From the NCBI GenBank assembly GCA_011947345.1, contig JAAVTG010000941.1:1-64000 (forward strand): 64,000 nt of DNA, read 5' to 3'. Source of the stretch: Phytophthora quininea (Eukaryota; Oomycota; Peronosporomycetes; Peronosporales; Peronosporaceae). Both the position numbers and the translations under genes were made by a program. The notes under the pieces are model-generated. The model was not told the DNA's origin and did no database searches. It saw nothing but the letters and a program-made list of their open reading frames with translations. Every line of letters starts with the position of its first letter. The stretch's first letter is position 1. This document shows positions 20,980 through 30,740 of this stretch, piece after piece.

Positions 20980-22514
20980 ATGGTCGCCGCCGTGGTGATA
21001 CCAACCGACCGGCATACGCACGACAGCGCGCCAACCGAGGGCAGTCGCACGTATGCGATCATCGTCTGCGTGTTCGCGTCGCTCGGCGGCTTCTTCTTCG
21101 GCTATGACCAGGGAGTCACGAGTGGAGTTCTCATCATGGACAACTTCCTTTACGACTACTGCGTCGGCTGGCACAACTTCACGTACGAGGAATGCACTCG
21201 GTCAACCTCTGACCTGCCGGGGAGTGGACGACGTTCACGGTCTGGTACAACATGGTCTACAACTTGGGCTGCTTGGTCGGTGCGTTGATCGGCGGCTACG
21301 TGTGCGACCGATTCGGTCGACGCGCCACCATCCTGTCTGCCGGTGTGCTCTTCTGCATCGGCACGACGTGGGTCTGCCTCAACCCCGCGCAAGACCACAC
21401 GCTCATGTACATCGCTCGTATCGTCCAGGGCTTCGGTGTCGGCAACTCGTCCTTCTCACTGCCGATCTTTGGGTCGGAGATGGCACCGAAGGAACTTCGA
21501 GGACGTCTCTCCGGTCTCATGGTGCTCCCCGTCACCTTCGGCCAGTGGCTCGCCAACCTCATCAACATCTTGGTGGAGAACACCGACGAAGGCTGGCGCA
21601 TCAGCAACGCCGTGTCCATGGTCCCTCCGATCATCGTCATGGTCGGCATTTACTGCGTGCCCGAGAGTCCTCGCTGGACGTACCAGCGCAAGGGCAAAGA
21701 GAAAGCTGCTGTCGTCTTGCGACGACTTCGACAGACGGAGAACATCCATCACGAACTGGAAGCCATCGGCGAGCAGATCGCCAAGGAGGAGGGCACTAAA
21801 GTAGGTTTCAAGGAACTCTGGGAGCCGTCGATCCGCAAGCGCATTTTCATCGCCATGGCGCTGCAACTGGGCCAGCAAGCGACCGGTATCAATCCCATCA
21901 TGACGTATGGGTCGATGATCTTTAAGGACATCACTGGCGCCGGCATCTACTCGTCGCTGCTGCTCAGTGGCGTTAACTGCATCTGCACCCTACCGGGTCT
22001 GTTCATGGCCGACAAGTTCGGTCGTCGTCGTATGGCCATTATCGGTGCTGTAGGGATGGTCATCGGCCACCTCTTCGCCGCCATCCTGTTCACGGCCATC
22101 TGCGACGGCGACGTCGACAACGCCGGGTGTCCGAAGGTCGGTGGCTGGATTATCTGCATCGGCACTGCGTTCTTCGTCATGAGCTACTCGATGTCGTGGG
22201 GTGCTGTACCCTGGATCTACTGCTCCGAGATCTTCCCACTCAACGTGCGTGCCACGGCCGTGTCCATTTCCACCGCCGCTAACTGGGTCGGCGGCGCGCT
22301 CATGACGGAGATCGTCAAGCTCTTCCCGTACCTGAACATCAACGGCGTCTTCTTCTTGTTCGCTGGTCTAGCTTTCGGCTGCGGCACGTTTGTGTATTAC
22401 TTCTGCCCAGAGACCAAGGGGATTCTGCTTGAGGATATTGAGGAGCTGTTCCACCGGAAGAACACCAAGTCGCCTGGATACGTCGAGACCAAATCCCCTG
22501 TCAATGTGGTCTAA
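20980..22514 (+). CDS. MFS sugar:H+ symporter (sugar porter family)
   Basis: About 512 residues, a typical length for a 12-TM sugar porter in the plasma membrane. Family motifs in order: GGFFFGYDQGVTSGV (TM1), CDRFGRRATIL (loop 2-3), GFGVGNSSFSLPIFGSEMAP, PESPRWTYQRKGK (end of TM6), QLGQQATGINPIMTYGSMIF (TM7), ADKFGRRRMAI (loop 8-9), WIYCSEIFPLNVRATA and PETKG after TM12. The start at 20980 has a good context (CACCATGG). The frame breaks once in GGGG at 21219-21222; one more G joins the two open parts through the first external loop. Substrate is most likely a hexose, by family only. It resembles fungal- and plant-type sugar porters, so horizontal origin cannot be excluded. Confidence 0.9.
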
Positions 22515-22747
22515 AAGACCGCAATTCGAGTGCTGCTGGTATGGTGAAGAGCTCACTCTTTCTGTAGCAAACTGGCAGGGGGATAGTACTCGAAAACAAT
22601 AGCTCTGTCGTTAAATGTTAACCAAAAACTTGTTGCAACTTGACCCTGTTGACGTTGACTTCAACTGGGACACTTTCTGTGTGGTCTCTGTCCGGATTTT
22701 TGTCCCGTAATTGACGGTCTCTGCACGACCTCATCCAGCGAGCTCCC

Positions 22748-24035
22748 ATGGACGACCAGCAGCGAACCGACGAGTATTTCCAGCGCACCGCCGCGCCCAA
22801 GTGGAGCGACGAGCGACGAGAGCAGGTGGAGGCGTTTCTGGACCACCACCGCGTGGTGGGGAAGTGTGTGGCGGTGGTGACGTCGGGCGGGACGACGGTG
22901 CCGCTCGAGCGCAACACTGTGCGCTTCCTGGACAACTTCTCGACCGGATCCAGAGGTGCCGCCTCCGTGGAGTAAGCAGAAACATTTTACAATGCTTTTT
23001 TTTACGTATGGTATCTGATGGTGGTGGTGTAGATATCTGCTGGGCCTGGGGTACGCTGTGATTTACGTACATCGTCCAGGGTCGAAAGCTCCGTTTGCAA
23101 GGCACCTCCAGGTTAATGGCAGTGTCGTTTATGGTGGAGATGTTGTCAACTAACAGTATTGCTGCTGTTGTTGAGCAGAAGGCGACGTGTTCGTCGTTGG
23201 ATTTGAGTTTCTTGGAACATGTGGACGTCACCACTACTAGTGGTGGTGGTAGCATCCACGAACAAGAGATCCGTGTGTTGGTGGAGGACCCGTCGACCAA
23301 GAAGGACATTGTGGACGCAGTGACCAAACTGCGCAGTGTCCGTGCCAACAACACGCTGCTGTCGCTGCCCTTCACTTCTGTGGACGACTACTTTTTCTTG
23401 CTGCGGGTGGTGGCGACGTGTGTGGAGCCCTGGAAGGAGCGGGCTCTGTTTCTTCTAGCGGCTGCAGTCAGCGACTTTACATCCCGCAGCAAGACTTATC
23501 CGAGCACAAGATCCAGTCGCGTGCGGGTCCATTGGCGTTGACACTGCAGCAAGTGCCTAAAATGCTAGGCGTGCTGCGTCACAATTGGGCGCCGCAGTCG
23601 TTTGTGGTCTCGTTCAAGCTGGAGACCGACTGGGATATCCTGCGCAAGAAGGCCAAGCAGGCCATCTCCAAGTACGCCATGCACCTGGTGATTGCCAACG
23701 AGCTGCACTCGCGCTTCGACGAGGTGTTGCTGATCACAGACACGGACGAGCGCTCCATCACGCGCCCGAAAGAAGAGGTCGACATTGAGGCTGGACTCAT
23801 GGAGGCCGTGGCACGCTTGCACTACCAGTATATCGGGTCCCGTGACGTCTCCATCCCGGAAGAGATCGGCCACCACCGCAAGTTGTCGTCGTTCTGGAAG
23901 AAGCAACTGCCTCCTTCACTGCTGAATCTGCTCGTTGTCATGGACGAGCATAAAGAAGAGATCTTGGGAGTGGTGGTGGGCGGCCTCCTCTCTGTGCTGA
24001 TCAGCCTGCTGCAGACAAAACTCCGTCGTCGTTAG
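22748..24035 (+). CDS. PPCS: Phosphopantothenate-cysteine ligase (CoA pathway) with a hydrophobic C-terminal tail
   Basis: Catalyses 4'-phosphopantothenate + Cys to phosphopantothenoylcysteine, the second step of CoA synthesis. Motifs: [31 protein letters not shown] (nucleotide binding), [23 protein letters not shown] followed by DLSEHKIQS, and [11 protein letters not shown]. Introns: 22972-23032 and 23112-23178. A T3 run at 23476-23478 breaks the frame; one extra T gives the conserved SDFY reading. After the domain ends there is an unusual tail: a charged stretch ([16 protein letters not shown]), then a single hydrophobic helix ([20 protein letters not shown]) and a KLRRR end. That has the form of a tail anchor, whereas known PPCS enzymes are soluble. 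The next gene, BolA, is convergent. Confidence 0.88.
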
Positions 24036-24093
24036 AAACAACAACCAGCAACAGCTCAATCGCCTAAGTAGTTTTGTGAATAGGTTTTAGAGT

Positions 24094-24568
24094 CTACGAC
24101 TGGCGCTTGAGGTTCTCCAGGAAGTCCTTCTTGGTCTCGTCCACCAGCATCCCGCCGCGGCAGTTGGGCGACGGTTTGACTTGAGTATTGACGTCCCACT
24201 GGGCCGGAGTCTTGCTCAGGATGGACAGCGCGTGCACGCCGGCGTCCAGCTCCTGCTGCAGCACGGCATTGACCATGCGGTGGCGCTGCAGCAGCGGCTT
24301 GCCCTCGAACTGGTCGGACACCACCACCACCTTGAAGTGCGTCTCCGAGTTCTTGGGCACGCTGTGCATGTGGCTCTCGTTAAGTACAGCCAGATGCACG
24401 GGCGCGAAGGCCTCCAGCAGCTTCTGCTCGATGCGCTGCGCGACGGGGCCGCTGGGCGTAGTGGACATGAGGCGGCGCAGCTACGGAGATCGACGGTGAG
24501 TGGGGATAATAGCGCAGCGCTGCAAGTTGACTCACCTGCCGCGACGGGATCAGCGCCGTCGGCAACAT
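24094..24568 (-). CDS. BOLA1: BolA-like protein, probably mitochondrial
   Basis: BolA proteins partner with monothiol glutaredoxins in iron-sulfur cluster handling. Exon 1 (24538-24568, MLPTALIPSRQ) and the start of exon 2 (LRRLMSTTPSG) form a short basic, Ser/Thr-rich leader fitting a mitochondrial transit peptide. The intron is 24481-24535. The BolA domain follows: LNESHMHSVPKNSETHFKVV (with the family His), RHRMVNAVLQQEL and GVHALSILSKTPAQW. A C-terminal extension of about 40 residues beyond the domain contains one Cys (SPNCRGG). Frame intact. The BOLA1 subtype is suggested by the ESHMHSVP motif and the leader, not proven. Confidence 0.88.
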
Positions 24569-25611
24569 CTTTCCAATTGGCTTGAGCCACGCGCAGAACT
24601 CCAGAGCCTAGTATAGGAGAATCCTATGATAGCTTGTAGTCAGGGCACTGTTAAAAACCTCTCGTATCTGCAATGGGTTTAAGCGACTGCCAAGGACCAC
24701 CATCTCGAACAACATTGAAAATGAGGTTGCCTATGCCCGGCCAACTGCAGCACTTCCTCGGGTATCGGCCTCGTGATTAATCTGATGAACCTCGAACTTG
24801 CCGACGATGGAGCCCTTCGCAGAGAACAACGAACATCTTAAGCGTATCTACAGCCTCGTCATCTCTTGCGTTCGCTTTGGCTTCTCGACACTTGGCTTGG
24901 ACTGGGCTCCGAATACAGCCCTTAAATTTCAATAGCTTCCGCCGGTTCGTGTCCATTTGACGCGTCTCGCCCGAGCGGGACGTGCGGTAGCTTGTTGTTG
25001 GGCTTCGGCAACCAAATATTGTTGCTGCAATAGGGATAGCAATCGTAGTTAGCCAAGATACAATAAGAGATCAGTCTGCAAAAACACAACAAGCCCACAG
25101 GTCGCCAACTCTTCTTACCTTTCTCTGTGAAGGTAACACCTTCCAACAGAAAACTCCACATCTTTGGCCCAAGTAGCATAATCCCAGTCTAGGAGTGTGT
25201 TCCTTATAACCACAAGCCGTAAAGGAGGTCTGCAGCACCACCATCTTGTATTGAAGCACGTTCTGCAGCGACTACTGAGCGTGAATGTCACCACTACCGA
25301 AATACTCATCGAAATTGGCGTCGTCATCGTCGTCAACAACAAACCGCGTGACGTCAGCAAATGGGCATTGCGCCGTCGCCTTGGCAATAAATAGTCCTTT
25401 TGTTTCAAGCTTGACTTCTTCATCAGCCTGGTACATGGAATTTTCGGAGAGCTGCGCTAGAGTCTCCTTTGGGGGCAGTTACAACACACCTATCACAATA
25501 ACCTTATTGCATACTGCCAGTAACTTCAGTGCAGCCTAGTAACCGAGACGCACTCGTTCGATCCCGGAGCTTTTGCCCTTCCGCCACACTAAGATATTGA
25601 TGCTCTCTGCA
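24569..25611. other. Region without a supported gene
   Basis: Only short open frames on both strands, none with motifs or splice-consistent continuation. It lies between the BolA gene and the 3' fragment of the gene split by the retrotransposon. Confidence 0.4.
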
Positions 25612-26155
25612 CTACATCAGTTGCTCCGAAGCTAGTTCCCGCTTCAGAAGCGTCTTCAAGTCTCCAGTACGGGCGTTTGGCTCTTCGATTGAAGGAGTTG
25701 GAGGATCTGTCGCCTCATTGGCACTCTGCAGCGCGTGCAGCTCGTGTACCTGCCAATCGCCCACTTGTGCTGGATCACTGGGGTGCTTGACGAGGTAGAA
25801 GGTGGCTGTCGGTTCCGCGAGACAAGCGAGAAGTCCCAACCGGCAGCACCTTGCGAACACCGCGGTAATACGCGTGTTTACCAAATCCAATTGTGGATCT
25901 TCACTTTCGCCCAGTCGCGATCCTCGCGAACGCGTACCCGCACCTTGTCTTCGTCGTTGGCGTGGGGCTCCAGGTGCTTCTCAATCTACTAGCCCCATCA
26001 TCGTGAACGCGTAGTAAGGGAGTTCACGGAGCCCTTGGCTCCCATGACTCGCGCGATCAACTTAGCGAGCGTGCCCTCAGGCGCGCCCGTCACTCACACT
26101 CTTGAATTGCTCACGAAAAACCTCTTCACTTCGTCGTGCTTCTTGGTGTAGACAG
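25612..26155 (-). pseudogene. 3' fragment of a host gene split by the LTR retrotransposon
   Basis: Minus-strand coding remnants run right up to the LTR at 26156: YTKKHDEVKRFFVSN at the junction, then EGTLAKLIARVMGAKG, EKHLEPHANDEDKVRVRV, DRDWAKVKIHNW, and a last segment TATFYLVKHPSDPAQVGDWQ ending in a charged tail at 25612. Several stops and frame changes occur (near 26085, 26010, 25875), so it is decayed or mis-assembled as well as interrupted. The 5' part lies beyond the element at 37749-38304; deleting the element and one copy of ACAG makes the frame read straight through the junction. I do not recognise the family. Confidence 0.65.
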
Positions 26156-26713
26156 TGTCCCGGGGCCAGCGGGGAATGACGTACGTCGAGCGCTTGGCTG
26201 GAGCGCGGCCCCGAGAGTTCGTACTTTAGGGAAGGGTAGCTTCAGTGCGAGCGCTGTGCGTGCTGTAGGTCGAGGAGAACGGCGCGTCGGACGGTAGACG
26301 GATAGGTAGGAGGCCCGGCTAGTTGAACGAAAAGCTGTCTTTGTAGCTGTTAGTCCTGCTTAGTCCTGAACTGTTCGACCTGTTCTGTAGTCAGCAAAAT
26401 CGATTCTAAAGTGAGTTGGCAGCCGAGCGCGCACGCAGTTGACGACACCTTGGGCTTTCACCCCTCCGCTCTCACCGGGGCAGCCCTTGTACGACCTCCA
26501 TCCCTTACGCGACTCCTCGCCTCTTTGTCAAGCCAAGGTGGCCTTAGCACGCCGGCGACCTCCGTCCCAGCGTCGCCAGATCCGGCCATCCCTCGGAAGG
26601 CGCTAGCGAATGTTCCAGGCGTTCGACGAATCAGCCTCCTCCACGGCTCTCATATCAGCCAATAGAACGGGGTCGTCCTCTGGGATATTACCGTCCGCGT
26701 AGGATCCGGGACA
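26156..26713 (-). repeat. 3' LTR (558 bp)
   Basis: Nearly identical to 37192-37748. Begins TGTCCCGG and ends CCGGGACA, an 8-bp terminal inverted repeat with TG...CA ends. Differences from the partner: a one-G indel and G/A change near 26175, a GA dinucleotide present near 26216, G/A near 26269, and T/C near 26705. Confidence 0.95.
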
Positions 26714-27057
26714 TCCTCCCGACTGAACGCTCGGCGTCCTCGACGAGCCTTTTCCTTCGGTCTCTTGGTCAACTTCAGCTTTCCAAATCGCGAACTCAGG
26801 TAGTGCTCGAATGCAGCATCGTCGTCTAGAGTAGCTGTCCAACCATTGATACCACCAGCTACCGTATCGGCGTCTGTCGTCACAGCCGCTCCGGCGAACA
26901 CTCTTTGGCGCAGTTTCTCTTCACGGGCAAGGCGCTCAGATTCTCGACGCAACAAGTCACGCCAGCAGTCCTCTGCAACCGGTCTCGGGGCCACTTTCGT
27001 AGTCTTGCCCAGCGCTCGATAGGCGCGCTCAATGTGACTGCACAATCCGACGACCAT
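26650..27057 (-). CDS. Element-encoded ORF downstream of integrase, unknown function
   Basis: A sense-strand frame of about 135 codons that starts near 27057 (MVVGLCSHIERAYRALGKTT) and runs into the 3' LTR. It is rich in Arg, Lys and Glu (RESERLAREEKLRQRVFAG, KLKLTKRPKEKARRGRR). It occupies the place where some LTR elements carry an extra or env-like gene, but shows no clear envelope features. The same open frame extends upstream to 27504, where it overlaps the antisense ORF. It could be non-functional. Confidence 0.35.
   Translation of the reverse strand: MVVGLCSHIERAYRALGKTTKVAPRPVAEDCWRDLLRRESERLAREEKLRQRVFAGAAVTTDADTVAGGINGWTATLDDDAAFEHYLSSRFGKLKLTKRPKEKARRGRRAFSREDVPDPTRTVISQRTTPFYWLI
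26714..26724 (-). other. Putative polypurine tract of the element
   Basis: On the minus strand AGTCGGGAGGA stands directly before the 3' LTR start, where plus-strand DNA synthesis would be primed. It is short and interrupted by pyrimidines, so only a weak match. Confidence 0.4.
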
Positions 27058-27100
27058 CACGATCACAATCGGAAAGACGGCCTCCTGGAAGGAAGTGCGT

Positions 27101-28539
27101 ATGGCCTTGGCTGTTAACAACGCGTCGGTCGGTCTCGACCTCCTCGACTCCTTGGCGGAGGCCGTCATTGAAGGAGACACCGCGGCCAAACTCGAAGGTC
27201 TCGTCGTCGTTTTGCCCGACCCAGGCGACCAAGAAGTGTCTCGGCAGGCGTCCCCTCCTGAACGGTTCCAGGCCAGCTCCGCGACCACCAAATCCATCAC
27301 TGCGTCGAAGGCCAGCTCCCCGGCCTCCAAGTCGACTTTAGCGCCCAAGATCCAAAGGGCAGGCAAGAAACGAGCGTCGTCTTCAGCCACGAGCGAGGCG
27401 CACAAGCCCAAACGGTCCAAGACGGCGTCAAACTCCTCCAATTCGTCGCCAGGACGACTGCCAGTTGCGCTGTCGAACACTCTCATCGATCCCGAAGCTT
27501 CCAAACGTGTTCTTGACGACTTGGCGGCCCTCTACCGTGAAGCTTGCAGGCAAGGCGTTAAACCGTTCCGCTTGGCGTATCCCTGGGAGGGTAACAACCG
27601 ATGGTATGACCCAGCCGTCTACTCGTCCGTTCATGTTGCGCACTTTAGGTTCTGGATGCTGCACCACAAATCATTCTGGGAATGGGCAATCAACGCTCCA
27701 CTCCGTTCAGAGGCAGCCTACGCGGCGCGACGGAAGAACAAGATGAACGCCATGCGAGCCCGCCTCGCCTTTCTCAGCATTTGTATCGAGACTTGGGGCT
27801 ATTACGGTCTCCTCAAGTTGTTCGAACGCAGGGGTGCCCACCACTCCGTACTCTGGATGGGAGAGCAACCGGGTAAGCAGACGGCGCAATCCAAGTCAGT
27901 TAAAGGGAAGGAAGGTCCAGTCGTGGAAGACCTCGCAGTCCTGTATCGCAAGGACACAGAGCACTACGAGAGAGTTATCGGGGAGCACTGGACCCTGACC
28001 GCATTGACGCAGACGGTTACTCCTCCATCCCAAGTCTTCTCGAGTTGACCAAGGCGATCGGTCCCGATATCCGTCCAGCTTGCAACCGTCTATCAGACCG
28101 TGCTTTGGCCCGTATCCGTCGTGACATTACTTCGAACGACAAGGCTCAAGCTCACTGGGCTCCAAAACCGGTCACGGGGCTGTGGAAAGAACTGGTGGAC
28201 TCCGACCGAATCCAAGAACTCCAAGACCAGATCGAAATGGACCTTGCCGAAAAAACCTACAAGTTTCCAACCGTTCCTGACTACGATCATCGTCTCGATC
28301 AAGACGAAGATAATTCCGATTTCGAGACTGAGAAAGGTTTCGCCGCTCTCCCTCCTGAGGAATTGGGCGAGGATGACTCTAGTTCGTCGCCTTCGGAGCA
28401 TGAGGACTCGGACGAAGCCGAGAAGGAGGACCCCGAAGAACAACAATCCACTCCTAAGTCTCCAGACTTTCCAACTTCGAAGAAGTCCGATGCTTCGAAG
28501 TCGACGAAAAGCTCCGTTCCACCCGCCACGACGAAATAA
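27101..28539 (+). CDS. Antisense ORF inside the LTR element, unknown function
   Basis: Runs opposite to gag-pol, between integrase and the 3' LTR, starting 43 bp from the divergent sense ORF. About 480 codons if one frame break near 27985 is joined: the frame continues as DRIDADGYSSIPSLLELTK. N-terminal Ser/Ala/Lys-rich region with basic clusters (GKKRASSSATSEAHKPKRSK). The middle part is folded-looking (VKPFRLAYPWEGNNRWYDP, HFRFWMLHHKSFWEWAINAP, SICIETWGYYGLLKLFERRG). The C-terminus is strongly acidic (SPSEHEDSDEAEKEDPEEQQ). No domain recognised. Antisense ORFs in this position are known from some plant Ty3/gypsy elements; homology to those is not claimed. Confidence 0.6.
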
Positions 28540-28848
28540 CTCCACAGGGTGCAGTACGGTTTCGTCAGTTCATTCCTTTATCTTTTCAATATATATCAGC
28601 TCTCTTTCTTATCATCAATTGTTCAAGTCCAGTCACCGTTGAGAGAGCCGTTCAATTTTCCATGCAAAGCCCGCTCGTCCTGAGTACTTCATCATTGAAG
28701 ACACTCTACAGACCAAATCAAATTCAAACACGCAAGTCGTCGGTCAGGCAAAGGTACCGTCGGGTACCAAGGCCCTCGCCGACCAAACACCAGCACGCTC
28801 CCAACTCAATGATTAGTAGTTGAGCACGCACCTCCAGTTCGCGTCCGT
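28540..28848. other. Spacer between antisense ORF and integrase gene
   Basis: No coding frame. It is the shared 3' region of two convergent element genes. Confidence 0.5.
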
Positions 28849-30595
28849 TTAAAAGAGAAAATCGTCATCGTCGACAACCGCGTTGGCGTCGGCAAGACGA
28901 GTACTCCTACGCATAGTCGGTAAACCCTCGGTTTCTCTCCGACTGTTCTCAAAAGCGTTTATCAGCTTTTTGTAATAGGGCTCCAGCTTGCGGCACGGCA
29001 CCCACGCTGTCTTGTAATTAGCCGTCAAAACTAGATATTGTAACTCACGCTTCTCGATCCGTCGAGCTAAGAGACCCACAATCGCTTCGTCAACACCAGT
29101 GATCACAAATTCATCGCCACCAAACAAACGATCCTCAGCGAAGCTCGTAGACGGTAGGTCTTCTTCAAGCAGGGGTCCTTCGTCGTTCTCAGCGCTGTCC
29201 CCGACTCCGTCAGGCACTTCATCAGCGAACGGACGACTCCACCGACCTTTGAACGGTTTGAGTCTGCTCACATTGATAGTCACAATCTTGTCGGGGTGGG
29301 TAGGAATAGCAACCTTGTAGGCATTGTTCCCCATGCTACCAACCACGCGATATGGTCCATGCCACGAGAAGGCGAGCTTACGCGTCTTCTTCTCGCTGCG
29401 TTTCGCTCTGAAATACTGGTATACCCACACAGCCCCACCTTCTTCAAACGTCATAGCCACTTGATCATTCAATCGCCTCTGGTGCCGGTCCTGAGCCTTG
29501 AGTAGTTGTCGCTCGACCGTACGTCGGCGATCTCGGAACGAATTAAATACCTGTCTCCTATAAAGCGCAATATCGTTGCTCTGCCAGTCATCCGTGGTAT
29601 TCAAGAACGCTACATCGATGGGAAGTGTAGCATCTCGTCCATACAGACTGAAGAACGGCGTATCGCCAAGAGCTTCATGATAAGATGTCCGGTAAGCGAA
29701 TAGCAAACGAGGTAACAGCAGATCCCAATCGGACTGAGTCTCGTTGACATACAGTTTCACCATACCCAGTAAGGTGCCATTGAATCTCTCCACCAGACCT
29801 TGAGTCTGTGGGTGATAGGCGGCACCGAATAGCTTTAATCCCAAGAGTTTCATAAAACGCCTTAGCGAGCTCTGACGTAAAATTAGAGCCGCGGTCACTA
29901 AGCAATCGGTCCGGTACGCCGTGTCGAGAAATCACTCCATTGATCATGGTGTCAATAAACGTTACAGAATCCAAACACGCCACTGAGAACGCTTCCACCC
30001 ATCTAGCGAAATAGTCTGCAAAGACGAGGATGTATTTATTCCCTCGTGGTGTAGTAATCAACGGTCCGATAGTGTCGACAACGTGTAAGGAGAAGGGACC
30101 ATTAAGCTTTTGCACGGGCATGCGCTGCATGAGCCCATTCTTCCAAGGTCTGTAGCCCTTTCCCCCACTGCACACATTACACGCTTCCACGTACTCGTGC
30201 ACATCTTTAGCCCAGCCGTGCCAATAAGCGTGTCGTCGCACCCTGAATATCATCCTTCTTACCCCCACGTGCGCTGAGAAGATATCTCGATGTAAATAAT
30301 GCAGCACAGTCTCGATAAAAGGCAACGGGATCACTGGAACACTTATAGTTTCAGCAGGTCCAGCAGCAGCACGCAAGTGCACCCGGCGCATGAGAATTCC
30401 GTTCTTGACTTCGTAGTTGGAAGCTGTCCTCAGGATCTTCGCACGTATTTGCGGATCGATAGCGAGAGTTCCAACCTCGATAAAGGCTCTCATGGCGCAA
30501 ATCCAAGGCGTATTCGCCTGCTCCTCTTTGAACTTAGCTCGATCGAGGCCAAACTCGTCCAAAGAGGTCAGAACTCGGCCGTCCCCGTCACTCAT
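28849..30595 (-). CDS. Retrotransposon integrase with chromodomain-like C-terminus (frame-broken)
   Basis: Inserts the element's cDNA into the genome. The N-terminal HHCC zinc finger is intact in pattern (HYLHRDIFSAHVGVRR then EACNVCSGGK). The catalytic core shows HVVDTIGPL (first Asp), DRLLSDRGSNFTSELAKAFY (second Asp) and, in the next frame, HPQTQGLVERFNGTL (Glu). The frame switches near 29835-29850. The C-terminal region carries the GPY/F-type segment (WHGPYRVVGSMGNNAYKV) and then a chromodomain-like stretch (ARRIEKRELQYLVLTANYKT, AWVPCRKLEPYYKKLINAF), as in chromovirus-type elements. Copied here from an LTR element, not host. Confidence 0.85.
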
Positions 30596-30740
30596 GGTTT
30601 CCTCTCCAGGTTCGGGCGTTCTTTCTTCGGGGCTTCGACTGTCTTGGGGAGCCAGCGGCTCCCGACTGAAACCGAAACCCCTCTGCCAGCGGAGAACGCA
30701 GATATGCCTTCGGGATCAGCTACTATGTCACGTCGTTCAG

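Noticed and set aside
26411..26665. 84-codon plus-strand ORF present identically in both LTRs (also 37446-37700).
   Set aside because: Identity only reflects the LTR duplication; it is antisense to the element and has no motif.
26650..27504. The longer sense ORF as an envelope gene, because of a hydrophobic stretch (AVFPIVIVMVVGL).
   Set aside because: The stretch lies at the junction with the antisense gene's shadow; there is no signal peptide, no cleavage site and no Cys pattern.
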